From Paramecium tetraurelia (lineage: Eukaryota; Ciliophora; Oligohymenophorea; Peniculida; Parameciidae): a stretch of 64,000 nt of DNA. The notes under the pieces are model-generated. The model was not told the DNA's origin. It was given only the letters and a program-made list of their open reading frames with translations, and ran no database searches. The stretch lies in contig NW_001799644.1 in NCBI RefSeq assembly GCF_000165425.1, positions 253,215 through 317,214 on the forward strand, given 5' to 3'. Positions 35,190 to 48,851 of this stretch are shown piece by piece (the first letter of the stretch is position 1; each line of letters begins with the position of its first letter). The translations under genes and the position numbers were made by a program.

Positions 35190-36947
35190 TCATTTCTATG
35201 TAATCCAAATCTTTACCTTCTTGTCTGCTGAACAACTAATTAAGTATGTACTGAATTGTAAATCAGTGATTTGATCATTATGAGCATCTAATTCAATAAG
35301 GGATTCAATCAACACCGTAACTTTCCACTTCTAAATTTCTAATAATTCATTAGTTAATTACTTCCAGACACATCCCCCGTATAAAATGTATCTAGTTCAT
35401 TTCCCTCAACTGAAGCTGTAAATGGACTTCTATGCTTTACAGTAGTAACCAATTGTAATGCACTATCCCATAGTCTAATTACTCCATCAGTTCCAATTGT
35501 AATCAATCTGCTGTCATGCATAGGTATTATGCCCACTACTTCATTGTTACTTGATTGTATGACATTGTCAACATGAAACACATTCCCTAATTTCCATTAG
35601 TAGAGTCTTCCCCCTAAGTCTGCTGAAAATAGTTTATTCTCAAATATCGCAAAGCTACAACAATCATATTTATGCATGTAAACCTGTGGAGTTAAATTGA
35701 TAAATAAGTATTCAATTGGTTAATCTGCTATTATTTGTTATTTCAATTTATAAACAATTAATTGAGTTTAAACTAAAATCAAGAATAGATCATTGATCAA
35801 ACCAATCTTATTAATCACTCCAATATTAGGTGTTATAAACTCACCTTTGGGTATCCACTTATCCTTCCTCTTCTCATACATCAATACTTGTGTCTAAGTT
35901 AACAAAGCCAAAAGACTTTAAGTAATTTCAACCACTTATTTAATGTTTTGATTATTGCCCAATTATTACATTAATTTTAAACTAGGGTACTCAAAAAATG
36001 AAACTATTTTCGAACATGTAACAATTTATCCATTCTTCATTCTTATACATGATATCACATATGTTAAATGGTCAATTACTCCATATAATTAAAAATTTTC
36101 TGTTTTCTCAAATTATAATTGAGTATTATCAAATTTAGTTGGTCTTGCAAGTAATGAAGTGTAATCAATTGATTAAATATACTCCTATTATTTATCAGGA
36201 TATAAACTATCCACAAATTCTTAGTAGGTCCCGTATGGCTTAGATGTGTGATACTCCTTTGGATTTGACAAATGAATTGCACTCTAAAACAATCTATCTT
36301 CACGTGATTTAAGTGTATTTTCTAATTTCAATGCATTTTCTAGCTTGATCTACTATTGATCTAATTAATACTAATTTCCAATATAGAATAACCCATCTAA
36401 AACTGTTTTAACTTAATTAATTTATTCTCTCACTTTAGTAACTATTCTAATTTTATCTTTTTCATATTTATTAATCACATCCTATGATCCCTATTACAAT
36501 ATTGGCAATACTAATTATAATCCTTCTTCGTACACCTTACCATCCTTCATCATTTCAATATGATCAATGATATTCTTTAATTATTTACTGTGTATCCATT
36601 GATTATCAATTAGAGATATTAACTTCTATTCCCTCTAATTAAGAATCTAATTCGTCTTTTCTTTTAAGTATTAAAATTCTTTTTTAATATGCTAAATTAT
36701 GTCTTCCTTGAAATAAATTCGTTTCAATCGTTCAACTTCTGATCTTTGTCAATACATATTAGTACCTTTGAAATTCATATAACATCCTATCAACAAACTT
36801 GGAAAGGGGAGTTACATTTGTATCGACATGGCCAATATGCTGTTAGTTGACACATGAATTACATGCCAATTTATATTTGCAATCTAGTTTATTGCAAACA
36901 TGAGTGGTTTGGGAATTATGTTAATAACAATTCATTAAATTGTGCAT
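35190..36947 (-). CDS. B-box zinc-finger and WD40-repeat protein, 570 aa
   Basis: The first 50 residues carry a B-box-like Cys/His cluster (CYQHNSQTTHVCNKLDCK; LACNSCVNQQHIGHV). A coiled coil follows (about 60-230, with KIRIVTKVREQINQVK). The last 300 residues contain WD40-like blades, clearest at the end: IGTDGVIRLWDSALQLVTT and LISCSADKKVKIW. Introns at 36744-36765 and 35339-35361; 571 codons. The order B-box, coiled coil, beta-propeller resembles TRIM-NHL/WD proteins without a RING. The protein stops just after the final KIW motif, so the last blade may close with N-terminal strands. Confidence 0.82.
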
Positions 36948-36980
36948 ACTAATTATTATTAATAATAAATATATCGTTTT

Positions 36981-39900
36981 ATGAGAAAGAGATTTCATTT
37001 GAATAAATGGTACCATTCATTGTATTATTGCCTTTTGTTGATAAGTAAGAAAGAAAATAACGTGTTATAGTCTCTTGGTATAAGGTGTCCTACCTTTCAA
37101 TTATAAATTGGATCTTCTATTGTATATTCACATATTACTTGGGATACAAATGTAAAATTATATAATATTTTTTACTAGTTTTTAGTGAGGAGATACTTAA
37201 ATAGTTCAAGTTAATAATGAAATGCCACCTTATAATCTCATTGACAATAAGTGTATATTTTGTAATAGGATTGTTTCTTAGTTTATTAAATAGTGAAATC
37301 CAATTGGTAATGATAGAAAGGTTGAATTTCAATAGTGAAATATACATATTCGGATATGAAAGTGTATTTGCTTTGATGCTATGTTAATTACTATTGTATT
37401 TGGCAATGGTAGTATTTTTATTGTTTATCTATTGGAATGCTCAAATGCCATAATACGAGTACGTAGAACAGAATGAGAATTACACATTCCAATAGAGAAA
37501 GACTAGTTATTTGAGGTAATAGAGCATTATGGATAAAATAATAATGCTAATAATAGTTTAATTGTGTTTGAATGATGGATTGATTACTTTGTTCTTGGTT
37601 CTATGTATGTTGGTCTGGTTGGCAATTCACTTTCATATTTTGAATAAAAGAAGTCGATTTCGATATTGTCAAATAGTGATCAAGAGTATCATCGTATGTT
37701 CATTTGTGGCATTACTGATGTTGATTTTATCGGGATAATAGAACTATAGTTTCAGCACTTTAAATGGAACTCTGAACATTTATAGAATATTCAGGATATT
37801 TGGAATTTTGATTATGACTACCATCTTAATATTGAGTATGAGAGCATACCACTATTAGATGATAATAGGAGATGAAGAGGAAATCGAAGATTTAGAAAAG
37901 GAAATCTAGAAGGATATGAGATTGAAGATTTCATCATTAGAAATACTTTTAGGAGAGAATTACTTCGGAGTTATTATGATATTGAGTGTTTTTTGGATAT
38001 CAAAATAATTTAGCATATTGAGAGGATTAGTCTATTTAATTCTATTGGTTGGACAATTAAAGAGGAAACATTATAAAGCGACAAGACGTTGGTAGTGTGC
38101 AATTGCTATATTGTACTTAGCATTTGTCTAGTTTTTCCTATTGAAATTGTTTAATATCGCCCTAATTTAAGGTAAGTGCGTACTTTCAGTATTTGGGAGT
38201 GTATGAGCAACCACAATTCAATCCAAACGAATTATTTGCAATTTGGAATTACTTCTATAATAGATTCAATATTATTATGATTGACTTATTCTACATTCTA
38301 ATTGTCAGTTGGCTTGTGTATTCATAATAGACAATCGATGATAGAAGACGTTAAAAGAAGATCAATGATTTGGATAGTAAAGATCGTCCTAATAGAGAAT
38401 AGAAACAAAGTTGTTGGAGTAACTTCAAATCTAATTTGTCGAGTTTCAGTTATCAAATTTAGAAGAGTTTCTTGATTCACTTTGATGAAATAGTCATCAT
38501 ATATAGTTTGATTACTGCCTTAAGTCATGCAGACATATTTAGAGGAGTGTTTTTGATATTCTTTATACTTTATGCTTTTGCTTAACTAGAAAAAAGAAGG
38601 AAGTTTATGAGAAATCATTTAAGCATTGGTTACATTATATTATTCATATTATACTCTATGCAATTGATGTTTTTGGGATCATTACAAACACTCAATTTTA
38701 TATTTAAATTTGGTGGGTTAGATGAAGTTACTTAATAGTTCAAATTCTCTTTTTATTTTATCTACAAATACTATGATATAATTATTGGATGTGTCTTATT
38801 AACATTTTAAATTTAAGTAATCCAAAAAAGTGATCATTATTAAGAATATAAGAAGAAATTAAATGATTACAATCTCGATTATTTAAGGTAAATATTGCAA
38901 ACTAATGGATTGATTTTCTGTTAAATCATCGCTTTGATTGTGGCCTTTATTCCACCTGCAAACTTATTATCACTAATATTCATCTTCTTTTTCTAACTGT
39001 TTCTCTATTTGTATTATATACATGGACAACTAAATATCATTATGGACAGATTATATCAATATTGGCCACTCATGATCACTCTAACATTGATAATTCTGAT
39101 TGTCAGATACACATACACAATTAAATTCTTTTACTATTTTGTGGAATTGTACTTTTAATAACCCACTCTTTTAAGTGACTTTGGATTGGATCCAAATTTT
39201 AACACTCTCAAATTAGCAGGAACTGGAATTGCATTACTAGTCTTATGTGCATATAAGAGAGCCTATTTGGCACCATTAATAGAACAATAGAAATAGCAGA
39301 AATAAATCTACAAAAAAGGCACCCTTGCATATTACATTTATTGCATTCATATCAAACTCTGTGTGTACAGTGTTTATCACATACAAAAAGTGACTTTCAT
39401 GTTTTCATTCTTTATTTCTGTGTACTAGTAAAGTTACATAGGTTTCTTATTTGGCATTATGATTTTCTTAATCATGCTCAATGAAATGAATAACAATTGG
39501 TAAAACACATCCATACCATTTTTGGTTATTATATTTGTTCAGATTCTCATTTAATATATATTCCAAGCAGAACTACTAAGAAATGCTTAGGGTTAGGAAA
39601 CTATCTCCTGGATTGGAATTGAGAACTAATATCAGAACAAATATTGGTATTTATTGATTATGTTTCACCTATCAGAAATGCTTTAGGTTCTGAATGTAAT
39701 GTTTAAATAATAAGTAAATGATTATCTTTAATTATTCCTTATATCTACAGACAGAGAAATCAGTAACCTTAATTTACTTTAACAATTGTTACATTCATTA
39801 CAAGAAAATATCATATAAGAGTAGAATAGTGTTGAATCAGATGCCTCATAATAATAACAAATAGAATTGCAAGCACGAGATGAAAATTCACAGGAATCTA

Positions 39901-42900
39901 TTTTTTATGATGAATTGGATGAGTAAAATGAAAGATTTGCGAAGATTCAAAGTTACTACATTCTTAAGTCAAGTATGCAATAGGAATAGTTTTATTATAG
40001 AGTCTATCCCTTTTATAGAGCTCTTAAATTCCATTAATCAGTTGATAATCTCTTTACTTAAATTGGATTGGAAGTATGTTTATTTTTTATTGTTATTACT
40101 GCATATTATCAAAGGAATTTCTTTTCTGTTTTCTACATTGTGGTTGCTAGTGCATTTGCCAATAAATCACATTTATTAGATAGACATTAGAAATTAGGCA
40201 TATTTGGATAAGCATGGGGAGCATTGTGTATATTATAGATGTTGGAAGTCATAAGAAAATATGCTACATTGTAATGGACTCCTCCATCATGGGATGTTCG
40301 AAAACCATGGTGGTATTTTAGTTACTCTTGTGATCCTAGAGGAAAGGAGTCATTTAATAATGATGACCCTGATGATTCTACAAGTGATTTCATGAAATGC
40401 CAAACAGATTGGAATTATTGGCTGTCTTTATAAGGATATACTAATTGGGATTTGTGGATCAACTTCATTGCCTTACTCATCTCCTTGTGTTATTATCGAC
40501 ATTTCAAGACTGTTTAAAGAAGACAATAAGAATAGGAGATTCAAGATCACTTACATCCTGAGGTAGAATAGATTTAAGCTAATGTGATGGATAAAAATGA
40601 TTTCACTTATGAAGAAAACAGAACTAAAATTACAGATTTCATAAAGTTTTTCATCTTTTGTTATTTCTATAAATTCGCTTTGATTATATTTTTATTGATA
40701 GGAATGTCATCGGATATCCAATCTTATACAGAAGTGATCTCTTGTATCTATTTCTTTTTGGCAATCAATCTATTGTATATGAGTGAGAAATTAGAGAAGG
40801 ACAGAAATATAATTTGGGGTAAGTTGATATTATTTAATACAATTGTAATGATAGCAATGTCATTGTATTAAGCCCCTTTTATCAAATGTCCAATCATCTA
40901 TGAAAATGATAGGTATTATTATGATAATGTGGAATGTGTGCAGATTCAACTCAACAATCATTATTACAATAGTGATTTCTTTATCTTCTTATAAGATGAG
41001 TTCCAATTATTGGCAAAACAAACTAATGATGTATTTAAGAAGTATGAAGGGGTGTCCACTTTAGATGTGATTTACATGTTCTTATCTCATCTCTTAGGTT
41101 TGAATAAAACTTTAGAGTATTAAATTTATTGTTAACATTAGTTTCCGATTTGGTTTCTGTAAGGAGACTTTGATGGCTTTCTTCTTTTTGCTTGGTCTAC
41201 TACAAAGGAATATTTGGGCACATCCTTATATGAAATAATATGTTGATCCATATTTGTAGAGACAATAATAGAAATAGAAGATAAGTGCAATTATAATTGG
41301 TGGAGGGAATTCATTTAAAAAGAATTTGGGATTTCAAGTACGTGTAAGCATAAAAATAAGTGCATGAGAGTCTACAATAGAGAGTGTAAAACAGAGTTGA
41401 AAAATGGGATAATTTCTTTTAGTTTGATGATAATAAAAGTTTGAAAAAGAAGAGTTTCTTTTATTTAACTCCGAGGAGAGAAGAATAATTTTAGATCATC
41501 TAATTTACTGAAGAACGATCAGAGGACAATTAATAACATACAAGTTTTGATTCTGAAAAGTTCTAAGGATTCAAAGGGGAACCAAAGAAATTGATCAAGG
41601 CTGAAAGAATTACACAATAAAATAAAGCTCCAGTAATACATTTGTATGATGCCTGTTGTATTGTTAAAAATTCTATTAATAAAAAAGATTTGAGATTGAG
41701 ATTAAAGAAATTGATGTTATTGGAAGAAAAACGATAATTGGAGAAGGTCTATTTGAATGATAGAATAGGTTTAACAAATTATCACGTTGGAGTAATTGAT
41801 GAAATTGATAGAAAAATTATACAAGTTGACAATGAAATAGCTTAGTTATTTAAGGTGTAACAATTAAGAAAATCTATATCCATGAGAGACATTAAAATGA
41901 TACCATTTGAAGAGTACAAAGAGGATCGCAAGTCTTTTGAAATGCTTAGTGAAAGAGATGAAAGACTATAATAAATATCCGAAGAGGAAAGTGCTAAAGA
42001 TTTTAAGAAACCTGAAGAAGAGTAATCGGATGATGAAAATTCAATTGTATAACCATAGAAGTCATTCTCAGAAAAATTGAAAGATCTAATCATCTACATA
42101 CTCACTCATGACACTTACATTCGAGAATAAGAGTAATAATAAAATGAAATAGACAAAAAGAAATTGTCAGTTCTAATATTTGTTTTTGTTGCACATTACT
42201 TTTAAGTAGTTTGCGTATTATTGATGGTTGTTAATGCCTGTTTCAATGCTAATATAATCGCATTATTCTATCCATTTTCAGCCTTCCTTTATGGCTTATT
42301 AGAGAATCCCGTTCCCTCCAGAAGGTACTGGAACTTCCTACTAATCTATACGATAATAATAATTTCATTGAAATTCATATACTAAATGCCCATCTTCTGT
42401 GATTCACCACCATATAGATTTATAGGCTTTTCTTAAGAAGAAGCATGTGAACCTAGAGTAACTACTTAATAGGAGAAAATCACAAGAATAGACTATGTTA
42501 TTGGTATTCGAAAATATTAAGGAGCTGAAACATTCATGAATGCCATTTGGATTGAATTACTATTGTTTATTGCTTTTTTGATCTAGAGGTATTTGTTGCA
42601 ATCTTAGGGAATTTGGGATTACATGAAATTGTCATTAGATCAATATTTCATACCTTAATTCTAATAGCAAGTAGAAGATTAATTAAGTGAACATAAATAG
42701 GAATCTAGCTCTAAGGAATCTGAACAAGAAAGTGACGATTTCTCAGAAAATCATTAGGTTTAAGAACAATAGAAAGAACAATAGACAGTAATGATATCAA
42801 TCTAAGATACCTGTACATCAGTGTGGCAGTAAATAGTCAAGTACTATTATCGTTTATTCCCTCATGCTTTATCGACTATCTACATTCAAAGGAAATATGA

Positions 42901-44787
42901 TCCGGCAACTAAATAGATGATAATAAAAGATGGAGTAGTTTTGCCAGAATAGATTAAAGTGGGTAGAGATTTCTATGCACCAGGATTTATTATTTGTTTA
43001 ATTATTTTAGTGTACTTCCTATTGTTCTACCCAAATATCATAGCCAAACGAAGTTATGCTCACATTACTTAAGGGTAAAGTCAAAGATTTTCATCTGAAG
43101 TCATATTTGTACTGTTAGTTGTCATTGCTATCATAATTACTGATAGAGCACTATTTATTATGAGGAAAGTAACTAAGGATCCAAGAAATGATAAGTAAAA
43201 TTAGAGTGGAAATGATATTCAGAAATACACTTTGATGATTAAAGTAGCCATTCATTTCATTTTAATAATTGTTGTTCATTATTACTTCTTTTTTGTTATA
43301 CCTTAAAAGACTAATAAAAGTATGATTAATTTAATATATTTTAGGGTTCTAAGAATCATACTATCTAATATTTGCATATATTCTAGTTTGTATATATTTT
43401 ATGATTTCATCTGTGTAAATAAGATATGGATATCCTATATAGAAGTATACTTAGATATTTACTAATTCCCATAAACCAGCCAATTCAATGGCATTTAAGA
43501 TTTATAGAATGATTCCCTTTTTATATGAATTGAGAGTTATTATTGATTGGACATTTACTACTACAGCTTTGGATCTAATTTAATGGTTTAGACTTGAGGA
43601 TATCTTTGCTAATCTATACATCTGTTAAGCATATTAGGATTCTCGTATTGAAAATCATAAGTTGGGAGATCCAAGATCATCATCTGATAAATGTTTAAAT
43701 GGATGTCTCTATTCTATGTTCATTGTTTTTATTATCATCTTGCCAATTCTGATTTTTAGTACTTTAAATCCAGCTGTAGAAATCAATAATATCACAAATG
43801 GTAAATTTAGTATTAAGGCTGCTTTCTTTGGTTCAGATGATAAGTTATTCTTTACATTATTTTAAGTAAATGATTTAGAGTTATTGGATATACCGAATGA
43901 ACAATTTAAGAAAATATAAAAGATTTATGGCGAAATTGAAACATCATGGTAAGAGAGAATGTAAAAGGTTAGAATCAAGAGATTCAGTGATCTTGAATGG
44001 AATCTTCCAGAAAATTATAGAGATCAAATTAGAAATATGATAAAATCGTAATAATATTAAGTAGAAATCCAATGTGAGTGGGTATTCCAGAAGAGTGATA
44101 GTTAAGGAGGGGCAAAATCATTCACAGGACAGTCAATCGTATAAGCACCTGACACTTTTGTTAATAATTTTGGTAAGATCTTAGCTCCAAGAGCACCAGA
44201 TGCAGTATTTGATATAAGGGAATTAGTTCCTAAATTCTTATATGTTGGAGAGTCTGCTGAGACTCAAGCATTACGATTGGAACCAGTTAATATAAGAGAA
44301 GAAATCAGTTATTATTAAGATATTCGTTTGATCCACAAAAAGACAAGTGATTTTGTATTCTTTGAATTGGTGCCCAATGATGATTCAACTGATTTGAAGT
44401 AGATTGGAGGTATATTTTGATTAATATGTTCTAGCATCATCATAAAATAGAGTTGAATTCTTTGTATTGAATGAATTAGCATTTGGTAGTTTGATTGGAG
44501 CATTGTCCACAAATATGTCAATAATAAGTATATATGCAACATTTGTGTTGACAATCGGTAGGTTTTTGAGATTTGCATATGACAAAATAAGTACTAGAGT
44601 GATGTTTGAGGAGATGCCAGAAACATATGAATTATTTGATTTGTGTTAAAGCATTTACATAGCAAGAGTGGATGGAGATTTCATTAAGGAGGAAATATTT
44701 TATGAATTGCTGATTAGGATATATAGAAGTCCGGAGATACTATTTAAAATGACAGGTGCTTCAATTTACGATAGATAAAAGAAATGA
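36981..44787 (+). CDS. PIEZO: Piezo mechanosensitive cation channel, about 2,550 aa
   Basis: Very large polytopic protein, hydrophobic helices in repeated groups of about four from the N-terminus onward, as in the Piezo blade. The C-terminal fifth is diagnostic: MIPFLYELRVIIDWTFTTTA, then DIFANLYICQAY, an extracellular cap region after STLNPAVEINNIT, and the end IGRFLRFAYDKISTRVMFEE with ETYELFDLCQ and IRIYRSPEILFKMTG, matching the pore helix and C-terminal domain of animal Piezo (FEELP; YRSPE). Introns at 37045-37070, 38172-38199, 41117-41141, one near 41338-41368 (19 or 31 nt), 43320-43344 and 44410-44434; lengths come out as exact codons. Stretch-gated Ca2+/Na+ entry at the plasma membrane is the expected role. 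Confidence 0.95.
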
Positions 44788-44822
44788 TTCTAATTAATAT
44801 ATATATTATTTGATAATTAAAT

Positions 44823-47070
44823 ATGAGTTCTGGAAGTGAGAAGTTGGATTAGGTGCATCAACATCACTTGATGGCACCTTTGAAACCTTTCTTTCCTAAT
44901 CAGAATTTGGAAGATAAGAGGATCAGAACTGCAGCCAGAGAATTTCATGATTTTCTCAAGGAAGCAATAGATGAAGAACATTAACACCTATTGAATGCAG
45001 ATCAATCTATAATAAATGATGAGATAGTCAAGATGGCATTACCAGAAACTAAAGCTGAAATCAAAGAATTAATTTATGAATTAAAACGAATCCAAAATGA
45101 AGAAGAATAGCTGTTATTGCATTTTATAGGATAAGCCAAACAACTAGATAATAATGATAAAACGACTCCAAAAAGATTAAAGGATTATTTTGAAGGATTC
45201 TATTATGAAGTTATGATTAGAAGTAGTGACAAAAAGAAATTGTATGAAAAAGTCTTGTTGCGAGAAGAATAATTGTAAATATCACTTAAATATCAAGACA
45301 GAAGCATTTATCCTAATTGGAAATTAATTTGAATAAAATTGAAAAGAATTATGAATCTATCAAAAAGTGGCATGAAATTAGATCCCTAAGACAGACTGGG
45401 TATGATATTTCATCTATTTTAATAGGAGATTTAAAAACAGTACAACTAAAATATAGAAAATACAAATTCCAAATAATGTTTCAGTCTAAGCTTTGAGTTA
45501 GGATTTCCTCACAAAAAACGTAAATATACAACAATAAGAATAATCGGTATTGCATGAAGATGTCATGACCAAACCAAATGCAATCACTTCAGGATACAAT
45601 CTGGAGTATAAACCTATTCAATATAAGGAAATATAGTCAGATTTGAAAGAAATTGAAATCGATGAAACAAGTGTCTATGATTGGATTGTCGATATTGATT
45701 TAATCACTACTATTGCTAAAAATGGATGGAAAGTATATTTATCAAAGAAGTTTGCAGATGCACAAGTCAAATAAGAGTCTGAAATACCTAATTATGGATT
45801 TACTAAATAATAACACAAAGCCTAATGGGAAGGTGCCGCTGTTGCAGTTGTTGGTTTATATGATAAAGGAAAAACCTTCGTACTCAATAATCTTACATCT
45901 TCAAATTTACCTTCAGGGAAGAAGGTAACTACAAAAGGAGTCTCATTTAAGCATGTGAATGTTGATTCAGGTACATAATTGATACTTGTTGATACTGCAG
46001 GTAGTTATTCGCCTGTTAAAATTACAAATGAATTGAGTATTGTTGAAAAAGAAGCCACAGAGATGTTTATTACTGACTTAGTTTTTGAGATTTCAGATTA
46101 TTTCATTTGTGTAGTCAATGATTTCACAAGTCTTGATTAAAGATATTTGGATAGATTGAGTAGAAATTTATAGAACTCTCCAAATAAAACATTCAGAGAA
46201 ATTATTGTTATACACAATCTTAAAGAAGTAGAATCACCTGAGATCTTAGAACATGTTTGGAGTACTCAAGTTACTCAAATCTATTAGAATGGATCAATCT
46301 AAAGGACTAAGGTTGCATCAATTAATCCTATCAATCATCAATTGTAAGAAAAACATGTCTTATGGTTCAAAACTGAATTTACTAGACATGTTTGTTTAGT
46401 TAATGATGACTCATATCTAGGAATGTCAATTAACCCTTGGGTTTTTTCATTGTTGAGATATTGGTTAAAGGCAGTATTTGTTCCAGTTAATAGATAATTC
46501 TCAGTTGTAGATAGCATCATTCAATTTAGTAAGGTATGTATTTATTCACCAATTCATTTAGACTAAATTATCATCTTATTTCAGAACCATACTTACACTT
46601 CAGATTTAAGATACTGATGACTTCTTAGTTAAGACTATTGTTACTTAATAAGAAGTGTAGGATAGCAATGTCAGAATACCTTAAGTCTCTATTGATTCTA
46701 GTGGTTTGATAATGACCAGACCTGACAGTTTCTTGCCTAACACTGACATTATTGCTACTGATTAGTACATTATTTACATGGATGTGCCTGGATTAACCAA
46801 AAATGAAATCCTTGTGTATCGTTAAAATGTTGTAACAATTATTAAAGGAATACGTAAGAGACCTTATGATGTAATTCAATTTCTTTAAATTTTAAGTCTG
46901 AGAAACTAGAACGTAGTGAACGTAAGTATGGTGAGTTTGCTTTGTCATTCAAAATTCCAGAGATCTATGAAAGGAAATGGAGCACTTTTACGGTTGAAAA
47001 TGGAGTGCTGACAATTGTTTATGAAAAAGATAAAGATGATTAAATTGTCAGATAAAAGAAACAAGAGTGA
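44823..47070 (+). CDS. P-loop GTPase fused to an Hsp20/alpha-crystallin domain, 714 aa
   Basis: N-terminal 200 residues: helical, charged, with coiled coil. Near residue 325-335 AVAVVGLYDKGKTFVLNNLT is a Walker A/G1 loop; near 370 LILVDTAGSYSP is G3; EIIVIHNLKEVES near 440 may take the G4 place, though it lacks NKxD. From about 610 to the end there is an alpha-crystallin/CS-type sandwich: TDQYIIYMDVPGLTKNEILV, NVVTIIKGIRKRP, YGEFALSFKIPE and VENGVLTIVYEK, all small-heat-shock hallmarks. Introns at 45275-45297, 45400-45425, 46534-46561 and 46871-46896; 715 codons. I know no standard family with this order. A GTP-driven, chaperone-tipped machine is a guess. Confidence 0.85.
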
Positions 47071-47109
47071 TTTGATATATTATATTAATATATATATATG
47101 ATATTTGTG

Positions 47110-48232
47110 TCACATTAATTAATTAGGTAAATTTGAATAAACCATCATGTTCTCATTATTAAAATCAACGAATTGATTCTAAGATAAAAGAATAATAATA
47201 CATTTGAAAAATTGAAGTTTGGTAATTCAGGCATAAAATTAGGTTTTATTACCGATTTTAATGGTTATTACACCTTTTTAATACCAAAATTGAATGATTT
47301 CTTTCCTTTACTTAATCCGAACATTTTGTATTCATCATAAATTTTGATCAATAATTGTTCTACTAATTGACAGGCCTAAATTAATAGTAATTAATTGTAC
47401 TCTAAGAAAGAGATGATTATGTTTAGAGGACACACATAAATGTAAAGGTTCTTGGGATTCTCTTTTTTCAGGTCCTTCCTTATATCCTGATCCTCTTCCT
47501 CTTAATCTTAACTTAACCAAATCTTATTCTTTTGTATCACAATCAAAAAGACATTAATCAATTATCTTTTTCATGTTACATCCTTTGGCCCCTCAAATAA
47601 ATTAATTTAATACCTATGATCTTACGAGCTACTTGGAAATCTTTGTCATTGTCTATTTGTACATCATATCTACAAGTAAACTTCTATTGATTTGAATCTT
47701 GAATTTCCATAATTTCTAAAAGATCTTATTGACTAGTGAATTCTATTTTTATAGTGACATCTAATTCTTTGATTTAATGTTTGTTTAATAGTTTATAAAC
47801 AATGAAAGCATCAAAAACTGAATTGAATTTAATTATGATTGGCGCCATTGACCTTTGTATAGACTTATTTGACCTCTCCAAAATTTTCACAAACCTAAGT
47901 TTTTAATATAAAATTCTCGTTACTTATTTAATATCATCTTAATCAAGTTCAATTTCATAATTATCCTCACTTGATAATTCGACAGTTAAATATTAATGGG
48001 GATATTGTCTGCTCTTTGTTTAGGATTATAAATATTTACTTTCTGTTTCAACATAGCACTTATTCTCTATTTCACTTTCTGATCATGAATAATCAGATTG
48101 ATTTACTCTCTATTAGTGGGTGAAGCATTGACTAAACTGTCATCACTTTATTCTAACTATAAAGTAAATAAGAAATCATACAAGGAAATTGGTCATGTCC
48201 TCAATTTGCTATGAGATCTCTTGAAAGCTCAT
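47110..48232 (-). CDS. KH-domain RNA-binding protein, 333 aa
   Basis: The KH domain sits in the middle-to-late part: VARKIIGAKGCNMKKIIDQC is the helix-GxxG-helix core, followed by KLRLRGRGSGYKEGPEKRES and EPLHLCVSSKHNHLF, as in the Khd4/BBP-like and related large KH domains. The N-terminal half (about 1-150) is acidic and helical. Introns at 48157-48181, 48014-48039, 47592-47613, 47376-47400 and 47178-47200; 334 codons. Choosing the 22-nt rather than a 31-nt third intron restores IGAKG in the GxxG loop. It likely binds single-stranded RNA. Confidence 0.87.
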
Positions 48233-48305
48233 TAATTATTCTGTTAAAATAATATATTTTGTATTATTATTCATATGATATCTTCACTTTATAATTGTTT
48301 TTCAA

Positions 48306-48785
48306 ATGGGATCTTTGTGTATTTAGGAACAGAAAGACGTCTACAAATTCTCTGCTGATAAGAATATTAAGGTGTTTTGGCACCAGAACGAGGTCTATTA
48401 AGTAGTAAGCATCACTACCTTGCCCTCTCAGGAGTTCTCAAGCCTTATTTAAATGAGACTAACCAGTGTCTATCTGCACAAGTATTCATCAATCCACCAT
48501 GACTATCTCTATTCACATTTAGAATTAATACTATTTACAAAATATAATTATCTCTTCCACTCCCATTGCTAATATAATGCAGAGTCTTATTGCTAGATTG
48601 AGGTCGATATATTTTCGTTGATTTCTTAGGCTAAAAACTTCCAATGGGAGGTTGATGACATCTTTAAGCATGTAATGTCAACCCACCGTTATCAAATTAG
48701 ACATATGTATCACGCCCTGATTTTCAATAAATCTTCTGTCATACCTGTTCCATCAGAATAATAAAAATTGGCCTTAGCATATTGA
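48306..48785 (+). CDS. Small unknown protein, 159 aa
   Basis: Single exon, 160 codons, TGA at 48783-48785. The N-terminus MGSLCIQEQ could be N-myristoylated and palmitoylated. The rest is rich in aromatic residues, His and Ser (VYLHKYSSIHHDYLYSHLEL; WEVDDIFKHVMSTHRYQIR) and looks like a compact all-helical protein. No family recognised. It sits between a divergent KH gene and a convergent coiled-coil gene. Confidence 0.55.
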
Positions 48786-48851
48786 GCTTCCGTTTTGATG
48801 TTCCCAGACTTCATCAATTTAATCAAGTAAATTACTATTATAAAAAATATA

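Noticed and set aside
39660-39760. Intron in Piezo near a GTAATG/GTAAAT pair
   Set aside because: The unspliced frame is open and continuous through this stretch, so no intron is needed.
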